Shown one piece after another: positions 1 through 35,021 of a stretch of 64,000 bases of DNA. Origin of the DNA: Ptychodera flava (lineage: Eukaryota; Hemichordata; Enteropneusta; Ptychoderidae); NCBI RefSeq assembly GCF_041260155.1, contig NW_027248278.1, forward strand, positions 21,557,284 to 21,621,283. The letters run 5' to 3'. Position 1 is the stretch's first letter; each line of letters begins with the position of its first letter. The notes beneath the pieces were generated by a model. It was not told the origin of the DNA and did not search any database. It was given only the letters and a program-made list of their open reading frames with translations. A program made the position numbers and the translations under genes.

Positions 1-55
1 GCCATGGTTTTAGAACCTGCAATATCTTTCTGTGTTCTGATTGGCTGAGACTTAC

Positions 56-22201
<22,146 letters not shown>

Positions 22202-23206
22202 GATGGGCTGTGTAAACTACACGTACTGTCGTAGTCCAAGTTGTCAACTGGCTTCTCATTGAATATTCAAATATAACCTTTAAATAAGAAAAGTGTATTA
22301 TTTTCTAATAACCAAAACGACTATGAACATATTGTCGCTCAGGATGGGAAAATTGATACGGTGTAATATATCTACACCTCTCAAAGCCAGTTGCTTGGTT
22401 TTCAGGCTGGAGAATATTTTGTAATTTTTATCTTCATTTTTTTTATTTGACGCGTCAAGTGACCAATCAACGTCTGGCTTTCATATCTGAAAGATGAGAA
22501 ATTCAAGGTCAAAGGTTAAATCGATCATTTCCATTGATATGTTTTAGTTTCATTAGCGGTATGTTTCGAATAGAAAATGTTCAAAAAATTCTAAAATAGT
22601 ATTTCAGATATCCCTACTAGTTAAATAGTGGAAGGTCAGCTTGTGTGAGGAATATATAAGGAAGTTGTCGACCTTTACAAAGGTCATACACATGCGCAGT
22701 TGTAATATCACGGCTGCGGAGAAATCATGGCGGTGGTTCCGTGTGTATGAAAAGTGGCGAGCTGAAAGTTGCAAACTTACACACTGCTGTACCACAACGT
22801 CGACAGTGTAACGTATGGATAGGCAACAGTCAAGATTGTGCGTGCCTTAGTTTTGTGATTCCTGATTATTTCTATGCCAATAGTTTTATGGACGGACTCT
22901 GGTCATTGACTCCGTACTACTGCTGGCGGCGTTTACCAATGTCATTTTGACCCTTACGTAAAGTGTAAAAAGGTGTAGTTATGTGTGCGGAGCGAGCTGT
23001 TGACATCGAACTCTTCAACTTTGTCTGTTGTGCGTTGTCAATGTTGAAGTGTAAACGGGCTGCTATTAACCTCCCCAGTAATGTAAACCCGATATCACTT
23101 TGATAGTGTTGCTTGGCAAGTCGAACGGAAGAGAGAGTGGCCAGCGTTTGTGCGAACGTAAAAAATTGTTTTTGTGATACCAATAGTATACAATTACACA
23201 GTGACA
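22202..23206. promoter_or_regulatory. putative bidirectional promoter between ACO1 and SLC25A44-like gene
   Basis: The two start codons (22201 minus, 23207 plus) are about 1.0 kb apart and point away from each other, so both 5' UTRs and promoters must lie here unless there are distant non-coding exons. The stretch is richer in CpG than the surrounding introns. No TATA box stands out. A DR1-type nuclear receptor site lies at 22506-22518. Transcription start sites cannot be placed from sequence. Confidence 0.6.
22506..22518 (+). promoter_or_regulatory. candidate DR1 nuclear-receptor site
   Basis: AGGTCA-A-AGGTTA is a direct repeat of the nuclear-receptor half-site with one-base spacing, the form bound by HNF4 and RXR heterodimers in animals. 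It sits between two divergent metabolic genes. One mismatch in the second half-site; chance occurrence is possible. Confidence 0.35.
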
Positions 23207-26200
23207 ATGGCGAGTCGGGACACAAAGATCATTGAGTGGGAAGATATGGACAAACGGAAGTTCTATGGTTTCGGTGTGATGATTTCTATGGGCATACGAG
23301 CTGCCATCTACCCAACCATCTTGATCAAAACCAAACTACAAGTTCAAAGACATGACACGTACTACAAGGGTACGTGGGACGCCCTCAAGAAGATCCTTCG
23401 ATACGAGGGAGTGAGGGGCTTTTACAGGGGGTTTATGGTGAACGCCTTTACAGTCTTCTCAGGGCAGTGCTATATAACTACTTACGAGCTCATGCGTACT
23501 CGCTTTAAGCACATGAGTAACACAACCAGGTCGTTCATAGCCGGAGGAACAGCCTCGCTGGTGGCGCAGACCATCACAGTTCCCTGTGATGTGGTGTCAC
23601 AGTTGTTGATGATGCAGGGTCAGACACAGGGAAGCGCTAGAATCACCGCTGATGGATCCGCATTAAAGAGAACCTCTGGTGTTATACGGACGATCTGGGT
23701 CAAAGAGGGCATGGCTGGTTTCTATAGGGGTTACTTAGCATCGTTGATGTCATTTATTCCAAACAGTGCTCTATGGTGGCCTTTCTATCACTTTTACTGG
23801 CGTAAGTTCCCACTCATATTTCTGCCATACAAAAAGCTGCAATGAACTTTATGATGGCTGCTAACCAGACTCAAAACCCAAGTGGCCATAGGGATATAAG
23901 TGTTAATTAAAGAGGAAGTTCACCAACTTCAGGATGATTTTTACGAATCTGCTAGCTTTTTGGCCACTTATTCTGGAAAAGCCATTTTCGCCATTTATAA
24001 CTCGCGCGATCTTTCACCAAAATGGATAAAAATAGTGGTGGAAGTTGCATTATAGGGCTTCAACTCAATGTATATTGAATCATGGGGAAAAAAGCCCCGA
24101 GCTTGGTGCCTTTGTCACGTGATATGGCAGGAACCATCTTCCGATGGGTATGGCATTGTCATTCACGTTCACAACAGGCTGTGCGTATTTACATAACTAT
24201 TGTGGTAGGAAAATATTACCTTGCACCAAAATGCATGCCATCATTTCAGCAACAGAAAGAAACTTTACATAAATTTGCAGAGGGCTGTACCAAATGCTCG
24301 CTGTTATCGTCATGGTGTTTTGAAGCATTATAACTTTTACACGTCGTGATGTCTTTCTTGACTCATTTCAACCAAATGCCCATCATGTTAAGACCTAGTA
24401 TTGGTAACAACTCTGCGGTGCGATAATCATGCTTCTAATATCAATATCACCATATTATTCAATAAGTATTGTATTTGCTGGTATGCAGAAATAGATTGAA
24501 AGATTCCCTTGTATATGGTTCTCTACCATCGTCACCCCTAACCATGACTGTAAGTGCAGGGCTTGAAATTCGTATTTTATTCTCAGTAGCCCAAGTGTTC
24601 TACCGTGTTCTGAAGTTAGAAGCCCGAAGTTAAAGACTGATAGTCCATAACAACGTTTGCATGTTTTTGTTTTCCATCTTTGCAAATTGTACCTTAAAAA
24701 TATTTATGGGTCATTTACACAATATGCTGCTCTAGCTCTGCTCAAGATTTCATTTTCTATCAAAATTAAACCTAATAATTAATTTTGAAATTAAGGTTGT
24801 GGGGTACCTCTCCTCTGTAAGGTTTTGACAAGAAGGTCTTATATTTTTAGTTTTAGACACTTAAAAAATTGCATTGCCCCGGTCAAATTTCCCAGCGTCT
24901 TTTTTTCATTTATTTTTGCAGTATTTCTGCCGGTCAAGGTTATTTAATGAGATGATGAATCAGTATACCAATAATTGCTAGAAGTGATCCAAGACAATAA
25001 AAATCCTGTTCTTTTTGTGACACTGCTGATATTAACTTCCAAATTATTGCCTCAGTTATTTAGTCCTTTCCGTGAATACTGCAAAACGATAGATTGAAAG
25101 CACCAAAAATCTGGAAGAAACTCCCTACCAGCATAACTCGCTGAAGCACGTGACTGTTGTAGTTAAACTGTTTCATTTTCAACTTGGCGATAAATAAAGT
25201 TTGCTTCATTGTTTCACTCTCCATAATTTTGGTGAAAAGCTAGTTGTTTTTGTTCAAACAAAGTATTTTTCTCTCAGCTTGTACGCAGTAATGAAAAAAA
25301 TATACCAAACTTGACATGTTTGATTGTCTGAAAAAATTCAGTAGCCCATCTGGGCTACCACAATGTGTAATTTGGTAGCCCTATTTGCATATTCTTTCGT
25401 TGTGGAAATACATTCTTTTGTATGGTTGTTTACAAATGAGTATATTGCTGGAAAAACAGAGGTGGTCCATTCCTAAAAATCCGCTCATTTAGAACCCTGC
25501 TGCATCATCAGTCATGGCTTAGGGACAGAGTTGGAGTTTAGCGTGTATGTGACTGAATCTTTCTGTGTAATGCTACAGAATAATCATCAGGACTCGAACC
25601 CCAGACGTACATAATTTATTGTTAGCACAGTGGATAAAACCACTTCGCCAGTGACCACATCTCCACCCGTAAACAGTGTGGTTTAGTGACCCAATATGAT
25701 GCTGTGATCAGACTATTGTATTTGGATGACATACAACAAGCCAGCATGCACAAATCGATCGCACAAACTCACCTCTAATTCTTAAAAGTTGTACAGTTGT
25801 TTCAGTGACAGCAGTTATGTTACTTTAGATCATTTGTCATCCTTAACCCTTATCCTGCCAAGGTCATATTTCACCATCAGGTCAAGTTTGTTAAAACTAG
25901 TGAAGCACAATATGTCCCATATGGTGCATTTAAACAAAATATTGAACATTTGAAGGCCCCTGAAATCACAGATACTAAAAACATGATTTTTATGGACTAA
26001 CACCATTGGAACAGACCAAGCCAAATGGGTGGAAATATGTATGGTTTTGACCCAGTATCGCTTTTCACTGATGGGTAAGTGATACTGGCTGGCAGGGAAA
26101 GGGTTACCCTGTACTAAAACAATGAAGTTTCTGTTGAACCTTAACCTAGCTGTATTATTTTCATTTTTCAGAAAAAATGGCAGCTGTCACACCAGACGGG

Positions 26201-27813
26201 GTTCCGTTGATAATGATCCAGGCAGTAGCGTCTCCACTGGCTGGGATGACATCAGCAACTCTCACCAACCCTATGGACATTGTCAGGACCAGATTACAGG
26301 TATGTTCTTATAACAAACATTCCTGTTTGAGACTCAGCTGAACAATTATTATGCAGTAGATGCCGTGGCAACTCAAAACTTGCTTTTTCCAGTTTTTTGT
26401 CATTCTCTGACCAATGATAATTAAAGCCCCAATAGCTGCGAATGTTTGGCAAACCGATCTCAAAATATCCTTAGTTTTCCAAGAGTTTTCTTTGAATAAG
26501 ACCCATTAGAGACCTAAAAAGTGTATAACGCTGCCATGACTGTCAAAAGTGGCATGTAAATTCAGAGGTTTTAACGTCATTTTAGATTTCCCGCCATTTT
26601 CAAAAACTAATCATATGACAGAGAAAGTAAAGATAAAAACAACAAAGTGTTGGCCATCATGAGTTGTGCATTCAAGTAAATGGCATCATGCTTTTTGCTC
26701 AGATGATCACATTTTTCCGTGGGGGCGCCATTTTATGGGTGCGGCACCCGTTTATTATTAAACCTGTTAAAACGTGTAGGCATGGTCCGAATCAGCGAGC
26801 AGTGATACTTCAATACACGTCCTTCAGTTAGCACATTTACACGAACCAACTTTGGTTTGAAAATAAAATCATGAAAATAATGCATAAAATTAGCAGCTAT
26901 TGGGGCTTTAACAAGTTTCAATCTAACAAATGATTAAACTCATGATAGAGAAGTTTCTTTTATGAAAGACCCTGTATGGCTTTGAATTTTATGTTTCCAA
27001 ATGTGTTGTCGTGAGTGCTTTTCTGAATTATTACAAAACTACCCACACTTGTAGTTTGACTTTGCCCAATATTGATATTGAAAACTCACCCCCCCCCCCT
27101 CATACCACCCACGTTCTGTGAAATACATTTAATCAGTATGATGCTGAGTTTATTTGTATACAGACACTGAGTTCATATAATATCAGTAGATTGTGCTCAA
27201 ATATGGAAGCCCATGTCATTGACACTATTTTTGTATGCGCAATTTTTGTATGCACTTGTCCAATATTCTCAGTAAGGTATAGATTATATATGGGTTGAAG
27301 TGCTGCATCTCTGATGGCTGGAGATTACCGGAATATCAGTGACAACAGAGAATCATTTCAAAGTAGCCGACCAGTTACAATCTCCCATGCCACTTCACAT
27401 TGGCTCTAGATGATTGCAGAACAGAAATTCTGACGCGATAGTTGCATGCAAGACCTCTAAGGAACACGCACAACAAATTTGCATATGAATAAGTTATTAT
27501 TTTCAATACAAGGTTGATAGGATATGAACTGTTCACGTTCGTGAATAGCAGTAATATATGAAATATTTCTGAGCATGTTACCATGGCAACCAACATTTGT
27601 TTTATTGTCTCTGCATCACAGGTAACCGGGGGCAACTCCATCATCACTACCTTTGTCACACTGATGAAGGAGGAAGGTGCAAAAGGACTGACCAAGGGTT
27701 TGACGGCAAGATACCTTTCTGCAGCACCTGCCAGCTTTCTGCTGTGTCTCAGTTATGAACTCTTAAAGAGAATCAGTCTGAAAGGGGAACTTATCGAAAC
27801 TAGGCAGTGGTAG
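23207..27813 (+). CDS. SLC25A44: SLC25A44-like mitochondrial carrier, complete, three coding exons
   Basis: Inner-mitochondrial-membrane carrier; mammalian SLC25A44 imports branched-chain amino acids. Exons 23207-23801, 26172-26299 and 27622-27813 give 304 residues (human about 314, from memory). It starts MASRDTKIIEWEDMDKRKFY, matching the family opening IIEWE..DK.KFY. Three carrier repeats are visible: PTILIKTKLQ near residue 35, PCDVVSQLLM near 126, and PMDIVRTRLQ near 232. The YRGF/YRGY motifs and SFIPNSALWWPFYHFYW are family hallmarks. The final residues ETRQW resemble the human DSRHW end. The start ATG has A at -3 and G at +4; an in-frame GTG upstream at 23174 is not needed. Splice phases agree at both introns. 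It diverges from ACO1 and converges on MANBA. Substrate in this animal is inferred from the family only. Confidence 0.95.
23802..27621 (+). other. introns of the SLC25A44-like gene
   Basis: Intron 1 (23802-26171) holds the tRNA-like unit at 25585 and a possible hAT-like remnant starting CAGGGCTTGAAATT at 24557 and ending near 25499, too weak to list separately. Intron 2 (26300-27621) shows an 11-base C run at 27089 and nothing else recognised. Confidence 0.5.
25585..25665 (-). mobile_element. tRNA-like pol III unit, probable SINE head
   Basis: On the minus strand TGGCGAAGTGG fits the A-box consensus and GGTTCGAGTCC fits the B box. No clean cloverleaf with paired acceptor ends was found, so a SINE head or tRNA relic is more likely than a working tRNA. 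In intron 1 of the SLC25A44-like gene. Confidence 0.45.
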
Positions 27814-27856
27814 TGACTGTACATGGTCCCTCCATCACTGTGACCAAACTAAGTTT

Positions 27857-27948
27857 TACCCTCACACCACTTTGGTTCAGCCCAAACCCTATTGTTATCC
27901 ACAGTGATTGTGGACCTGTTTACTTGGAATTGGGGGTGAACAGGTTAA
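27857..27948 (-). mobile_element. MITE family A copy 3
   Basis: Matches the family in reversed orientation, right end GGTGAACAGG then TTAA; left TIR degraded. It begins 44 bp after the SLC25A44-like stop codon, so it probably lies in that gene's 3' UTR. Confidence 0.6.
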
Positions 27949-28685
27949 AAATGGCAATGGAAATTTTGAAATGTCATAATTCAACCGTCATAATTTGACC
28001 TTGTTATTGCTCAAAGAAAAACAAAATCAGGGAAAATCAGGGGAAAAAATGACTATTTGTGAGCGCCACCTGGCATTTCATGAGCATTTCTGATCAGAGC
28101 TGATTCACACATTCACTTGTAAAGTTTATTATCATGTTATTGACTCGATTCCAATTAGTCCATATGAAACCAGGTGTACTGCACCGTACTGACAGCCAAT
28201 CACAGTCCCTCAAACACATCCTTCTGCCTAACTCAGAAAGTACCAGTCATGACTATCTCAATAATGTGACAGTAAAATCCGCAAGTCATGACGTCTTGGA
28301 AACTCAAACTTTTCTGAAAAGTAGCACATTATATTTATCAATTTTGTGCAATCTGTGCATAATGACGTGATCAAATATTGTCTGTTGACATTAAGATCAT
28401 TTCAGAAAAGACAGTACGAAAAGGAAATATAAGTGTGGATTTCAAAGTATAAAAGATTTCTTAGTTTTAGCACCTTCTATATGTGACATTTTACCTGAAA
28501 TTCAGGAAAATTCTGAAATTTACATTGTGTAGGTTTTTCATATCTGTGTTGTATGCTTGCACAAAAAAGATTATGTACTCATGAGAGATAAATGGAAGAA
28601 AAATTGAACAAGTTGACGCGACTGGAAGATCTGCTGTTTGTTTGGTGGATCTCAAAGACCCAAACTTTATTTTGTTTTATCAAAA

Positions 28686-28956
28686 AAAGTGCTGATTGCA
28701 AATGATGTAGTTTTTCTCTCATTAATACGCAAAAATAAGCGTTTGTCCACATTTTCCACAAGACCGATGAAAATCAAACCAGGTAGCATTACAATGGATA
28801 CTGAAAATCACATGAATTTATGGCTCAGACTACAAGCTGCAACAACAGCTGCGCGTGCAACAACAAAGTTTGTCTGAATTTCAGGCAGTAGTGTCAAATG
28901 TCGTGTGCGTGCAGCTGTATTTAATAACAAACCTAAAATCGCAATCAGCGCTATTG
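28686..28956 (+). mobile_element. MITE family D copy 4
   Basis: AGTGCTGATTGCAAATGATG to AATCGCAATCAGCGCTATT, 271 bp, the best-preserved copy. In the intergenic region after the SLC25A44-like gene. Confidence 0.65.
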
Positions 28957-28974
28957 AAAATTTAGCTCTGATTT

Positions 28975-29145
28975 TCAAAACACAGGGTCAGTGGCCATTT
29001 TGATCATCAAATGTCGGTAAATTTTCGCCAACTGTGACCTCTGATTATCACTTATGATTATGGAAAGTAATATTTTAAAGTTTCAGTGAACAAAGTTTGA
29101 GCGAGAATTTTAGATTTTCAGTTTTGAGATGTGTTCTATGGTAAT
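28975..29145 (+). mobile_element. MITE family C fragment
   Basis: Only the central and right parts are recognisable (GGCCATTTTGATCATCAAAT, AAAGTTTGAGCGAGAATTTT). It follows a family D copy directly. Confidence 0.4.
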
Positions 29146-29239
29146 GATTATGTGTCGTCTGCATCCAAATTGATGGAAAGAACTTTGTTACTGTGCAATG
29201 AAATCATAGAATGGCCCATACCAATATGGATGATGGCAA

Positions 29240-29245
29240 AATAAA
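29240..29245 (+). terminator. candidate polyadenylation signal of the SLC25A44-like gene
   Basis: AATAAA about 1.4 kb after the stop codon, in plain sequence between MITEs. Distance and lack of a checked GU-rich element make this tentative. Confidence 0.25.
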
Positions 29246-29498
29246 AATCCTTTATGTCTTGAATGTCCAATTACTTGAAACAATTTACATAACCAGGGCC
29301 TTATAAACTGTAGCAAATGCTGACCTTGATGTTGTGCATAATGCTTTCTATTTTGCAGTCCTAAGGTAAATTGTCAGTGAACTTGGCAGTGCAATATGAT
29401 AAGTCTGAAAAAGGTTGGCATGTCTCAGAGTGATGTCTGCAGTGTTAAAGTGAAAGAGTTTCAACTCTTGTCAGAATAAGAGGTGAATTTAGCAATGC

Positions 29499-29592
29499 TT
29501 AACCCTTTCACCACCATGGTTTGGCCTAAACCCATTGTTATCAATGGTGATTGTGGACCTGTTTATTGGGATTTGGGGGTGAACAGCTTGAA
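29499..29592 (-). mobile_element. MITE family A copy 4
   Basis: TTAACCCTTTCACCACC at the left, same core as copy 3; right end degraded (GGTGAACAGCTTGAA). Confidence 0.65.
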
Positions 29593-30340
29593 CAACAAAA
29601 CTGAAAAGTATGTGAACTTGTACAGAAGTCATGTTAGGTGAGGGACAGATTCTAATTCTACTACCATAGGTACTTAACGGTCAGCTTATAAATTGTGGTT
29701 GATCCGCAGAAGTGTTGAAAGACTGTCTGTGATTGGTCTATTTCTTTTGATGGACCAATCTGTGACCATGTACCACAGGTTGATAAATCGTATGACCAAT
29801 AAGATCACACTGACGCACTGTGGGTTGGTCTGCTTTGTGTGTTGGCTGTACAACATTATGTTCTCTCACTCAGCACCTGATAATCAATGTGAGAGAAATA
29901 CTGTATGCAGCTAAACAGTTGTTACAACAGCGCCTCCTATCAGGGCCAATATATATACTGATTGTGTTCTTCCTCACAATATTAAAGGTCCCATACATGG
30001 CTGAGAAAAGCTGTTTAGCCAAAAACTGCTGTAAAATAAACTGCATTTGTCAATATAAATTTCTTTTATTCTGAAGATGCCAAATACTATCGTAGTGATC
30101 ATGAATACAAAAGCTGAATTCAAAGTGAGAATTTTTTATCTGTATGAATTGTATTTTAATGAACTTTTTATGATAATTATGATGTGGGCATAATATTCCA
30201 GGAACTACTGACGCATTCAAAATCATGACGTAAAGTTGAAAAAAGATACCTCAAAGTTCATATTTTTTCATCAAGCACTATCCCATATATTGTTGATCAT
30301 TGTATTTGACTGGTGAAATGGGAAATATGTACCGGGAAAA

Positions 30341-30578
30341 TTAAAAGGGAAACAGTCGTCGGAACTGCGCCTGTGCAAGTTTCTTGTTTACAAACAATGT
30401 ATTTTGTGCACGATATCTAGATGCACCTCATCATCATAGCTGCAACATTTAAATTATACGATGTAGATTATGACAGACATGTTTTAACTTTCATCAATCA
30501 CCATCGTACAGTGTTTACATTGGTCACATGGGTCCCATACGAACTGTGAGCGCAGTTCAGTCGACTGTATCTCTTTAA
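30341..30578 (+). mobile_element. MITE family F copy 3
   Basis: TTAAAAGGGAAACAGTCGTC to TCGACTGTATCTCTTTAA, 238 bp; intergenic. Confidence 0.75.
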
Positions 30579-31182
30579 GAATTTCACCGATGTGTTGTGG
30601 TTAAACTCTCTTGCTCTTCAATGGAAAGGTTAGAGCTATGTACAGGAAAATCGCTTTCACCATTGTGCTGTGGCTGAATCCTGTACAATATTTTCCATAG
30701 TACAATTATTTTTTTACCGCAGTGTGTGGTAATTGGTGTCGCTCTGCACAAGCTTGGTCAAAGTTGGATTCAAAAGTTTGATCAAGCCAGACAACTGTCT
30801 TTTATACAGGGTGATATGCAGTACCTTCTTTTTAAACAAGTCTGGGAAATGTCAATTTTACTGAAACTTTTCATGATAGTCGTTATTTTTCTTACAACAA
30901 TATTTGTAAAAAGCTACAGAGGTTTTTCCATCGCACAAGGCTCTCATAGTTGGGAGTTCAAAACCAGACCTCTTCTAGCAAATGAAAGGAAAAGTTAATA
31001 TATTTTACTGTATCAGCCGGAAGAAACTGGGAATATGATCAGGTAATGTGGTGCAAATCACTCCTAGAATGAAACAGATAGGCTCAGTAACAATGTATGT
31101 GTGTATTATGCATTGATAGGTGTGATTGTGATTGACATCATTGATGCACATTCCACTCAAGGTTATCTGTGCAACTATTGAA

Positions 31183-31215
31183 TAACCCTTTGAGTGCTGT
31201 AATTTGAAATTTTTC
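31183..31215 (+). mobile_element. MITE family B terminal fragment
   Basis: TAACCCTTTGAGTGCTGTAA matches only the family B left terminus; the rest of the element is absent or unrecognisable. Confidence 0.4.
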
Positions 31216-31359
31216 GCTCGTGGGATTTTAACCAGAGTGGTACGTGGGTATTTCATATCATAAAGTCAGGATTTATGACTCTTTACTTTTGTAACGACAT
31301 GATTTATTTACGATGTGGAATATCAAAAATGATTGTTTTCAATAAACTCTGTGAAGAAT

Positions 31360-31417
31360 GAAATATCACAAGGTTGCCATTTCAGTAGTGTGGTGTTTTG
31401 TTTTCATCTATTTTTAG
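31360..31417 (+). repeat. 58-bp repeat W, copy 2
   Basis: One base different from 17136-17193; ends TTTTTAG immediately before element T1. Confidence 0.85.
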
Positions 31418-33090
31418 TCCCCACGGACACCGTCCGGGGGGACTTATAGGTTTGGTCATGTCCGTGCGTGCGTCCGTGCGTGCGTGCGTGCGTGTGTGCG
31501 TCCGTCCGTCCGTTCACACAGATATCTCAGAGATGCAACAAGCGATTTCATTCAAACTTGGTACAAGGATTACTTCATATGTCATACAGATGCACGTCGA
31601 TTTGTTTTGGGATACGATCCAATATGGCCGCCAGGCGGCCATTTTATTACGATTTTTTCATGTACAGAGCCATAACTCAGACATGTTTCAACCAATTTTA
31701 TTCAAAGTTGGTACAAGGACATTGACCAATGTCATAGATATGCACGTCAATTTGTTTTGTGATACGATCCAATATGGCCGCCAGGCGGCCATTTTATTAC
31801 GATTTTTCATGTACAGAGCCATAACTCAGACATGTTTCAACCAATTTTATTCAAAGTTGGTACAAGGACATTGACTAATGTCATAGATATGCGTGTCAAT
31901 TTGTTTTGTGATACGATCCAATATGGCCGCCAGGCGGCCATTTTATTACGATTTTTTCATGTACAGAGCCACAACTCAGACATGTTTCAACCGATTTTAT
32001 TCAACGTTGGTACAAGGACATTGACCAATTTCATAGATATGCACGTCGATTTGTTTTGTGATACAATCCAATATGGCCGCTAGGCGGCCATTTTATTACA
32101 ATTTTTTCATATGCAGAGGCATAACTCAGGCACATCTCAACCGATTTTATTCAAAGTTGGTACAAGGACATTGACCAATGTCATAGATATGCACGTCAAT
32201 TTGTTTTGTGATACGATCCAATATGGCTGCTGTGTGGCCATTTTGTTACGATTTTTTCATATACAGAGGCATAACTCAGGCATATCTCAACCGATTTTAT
32301 TCAAAGTTGGTACAAGGACATTGACCTATATCATACATATGTACGTTGATTTTTTATGTGATACGATCCAATATGGTCTCTAGGCAGCCATTTTATTACG
32401 ATGTTTTCATGTACAGAGCCATAACTCAGACATATTTCCACCAGTATCATTCAAAGTTGACATTGACCTATTTCATACATGCTCGTCAATTTGTTTCACG
32501 TCATGTAGCAGTAACATGTCAATTATTGAAGTTTCGTAAGTAGGCTGATATGTCAAGAAATATGTACTGCATCAAATTTATGAAACTTTATGCAGATGTT
32601 AACCGATGTTAAGCTCACACTGCTTTAACATTGAAAAAGACATTTATCAGTGTCATTTTAATTAATTTGTAATTGCATAAGTAATGAACTTTCCTAATTA
32701 GGGTGATATAGCCACAAATTAATACAATGTCAAATGTGATGAAACTTGATACAGATGTTGATCTCATAGTGTTGTAAATACTGCATCAAACTTTATGAAA
32801 TATGGTACCAGTGATAATCTGTTAAGTGTTAGAATTGTATGCAAAAATGTTTTGCAACATCCTGTTGATTAATTCCTAGTTGACTCATTTATGAACTTTA
32901 GGATGGTGGCCTACATTGGTTTTATGTTTTCATCACCATGGAACTCATTCTTGGCCATTGAGCGCCATCTGTATCAAAGTATTTTTATCACAGACCTAAC
33001 TAATGAAGAGGACTCTATCCTCTCTGAGGACATGTAATCAAAGTACCCATTATTAACAAGTGGGGACTGTGTCATCAACGATGACTTGTT
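31416..33090 (+). mobile_element. element T1: DNA-element-like repeat expanded by a 150-bp tandem array
   Basis: The left end begins AGTCCCCAC and the right end holds GTGGGGACT followed by a small palindrome (GTCATCAACGATGAC), so short inverted termini are visible. A CGTCCGTG-rich leader is followed from about 31540 to 32460 by six or so copies of a 150-bp unit containing GATACGATCCAATATGGC. A short copy with both termini and only one unit lies on the minus strand at 3869-4130. No transposase was seen. Translated ORFs in it are repeat artefacts. Confidence 0.7.
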
Positions 33091-34530
33091 AACTCCTAAA
33101 TACAACTGTACTTAGGAAGCTATTAGAGTCAGTGGTAGCCCTGGTCTGTCTGTTCAATTACTTCCATAATTTTCAACACTTTTCTGTTTGTGACATATGT
33201 CATTCAAATCCTCTGTCAGGATTTATTAACGTGATTATGTGGTATGTGTTACTCTGATACATGCAAATTCAGTTACTGGACAACAGTTTGGTGCTGTTAA
33301 CCAACCGGGTAACAGTTCCGAAAACTGTTACCCTGGACAGTTTGGAAGCCCCAGTACACATATGCACATTCTACTAAATGTATTGAACAAGGACAAGCAG
33401 TGTTGTTTGTGACTTGGACGACTGGTAATAGAGAAATTTCCATATCATTCAGTAGGGAAACTGAAGTGTTGCAGAACATGCTTTATTCGTATACTGTCAA
33501 ATTTGTCCATCGTTCAAAGGTCATGTAGCATAGCATTGCCTTTATCCCTGTCCTGTGCTGCCCAGTGCACTGAGCTTTTTATCAGTAAACTGGTAGGCTT
33601 AGTGTGATAATGGAAGCCTCCATCAAGTCATGCACAACTTATTACAAACTCAACTGATCTTCTGTTTGATGGGAAAGCATTAACATGAATCAATATGGGG
33701 TTTTAAAAGAAAATTCTATTTTTCCGATCATACAAAAGACAATGTGAATGGACATTGTTTTAAAATATAGTCTTTAAGACCTAAAGCATGTGACCAGTAG
33801 TAAAGCAACAAATCTGTTTTGACATGCTGCATCCAGCAAAACAAAAATCTATGAATAGCAACATCATCATAGAACTTTTCCAAACATGTTTAAAAATAAT
33901 TGGCACAACAATGTGCCATTGTACTGAATGATGTATAAAAAGTAATCATGTCACATGACCTGTATATGGTTGAAAACATCTGAAAAGTGGTGGGTTTTTT
34001 TGCAGAATTGCACATCTTTTAGCAGCATGTAGTATTCGGAATTTAACATAATGCTGCAAGTAAAATGAAAATATTTTGCTTTGAAATCAGAGTTGAAATT
34101 TAATCTAGAATTCAGTTAATATGCTTGGCTGTTACAGAGTATTCAGTCAAACTGGCAGATTAACACCAAAATACCAGGATGTAAGGTCATATTGGGGTCA
34201 TGCCCTTTGCATAACCTTCCTCCATATGGTAATCATACCGGATAGCAACCATGGTACTTCCATGGAATTTGTTTGAGAGAGTTTTATAAGGCAATTAAAC
34301 CTCTAATTGATTTCATTTTGATGTCTGTGTACAGAATGTGAGACAATGAACCTCTGTAGAGCTACATTAAAATCAGCAATGAGGTCAATTATAATCATCA
34401 GACTTTCCAAAGTACTGATATTTTCAAAAGCTGACACAGCAGAAAATTTAATGGAAAATCATTGGAATTACCATTGCTATAAAGGTTGATATGTGAAATT
34501 CTGAATCAAAAAGTGAGCTCAAGAGCTCCG

Positions 34531-34752
34531 GCTATATTGGACTGGTTTCCAGATTACACAGGTTGACTTTGGGTATATTGGACTGGTTTCCGGATTACAC
34601 AGGTTGACTTTGGGTATATTGGACTGGTTTCCGGATTACACAGGTTGACTTTGGCTATATTGGACTGGTTTCCGGATTACACAGGTTGACTTTGGCTATA
34701 TTGGACTGGTTTCCAGATTACACAGGCTGACTTTGGCTCTATCTGACTGCTT
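34531..34752. repeat. 41-bp minisatellite, ~5 copies
   Basis: Unit contains TATATTGGACTGGTTTCC and ATTACACAGGTTGACTTTGG; starts at 34533, 34574, 34615, 34656 and 34697. Intergenic, about 700 bp beyond the MANBA stop codon. Confidence 0.95.
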
Positions 34753-35015
34753 TCCACATCTCCCCCTCCACCCACAATGATTTCCCAGCAACACCAGTTA
34801 ACAGATGTTCTGACTGAAAACAGTAACATCCTGACTGTTTTTTTAATAACTCCACCCTTTCAACATTCCTACAATTCTCAAATGGTGTTTAAAACATTCT
34901 TTATGTGATATGTTTGACAAGGGGCCACAAACTGTTATCAAAGGTACTGTGCATTTTCACTGCAATTACAGCAATCTTCTGCAGCATTTGCTTTCACAAA
35001 AGCACAGCAGCATTT

Positions 35016-35021
35016 TTTAAT
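35016..35021 (-). terminator. candidate polyadenylation signal of MANBA
   Basis: ATTAAA on the minus strand about 415 bp after the MANBA stop codon; no AATAAA nearer was seen. Confidence 0.25.

Noticed and set aside
25585-25665. Functional tRNA gene
   Set aside because: A and B boxes are present but acceptor-stem pairing is not evident; called a SINE head or relic instead.
31398-32543. Repeated-protein-like open frames (SVRACVR..., MHVNLFCDTIQYG)
   Set aside because: They come from the 150-bp tandem unit, whose length is a multiple of three; frames shift between units and no start or family supports a protein.
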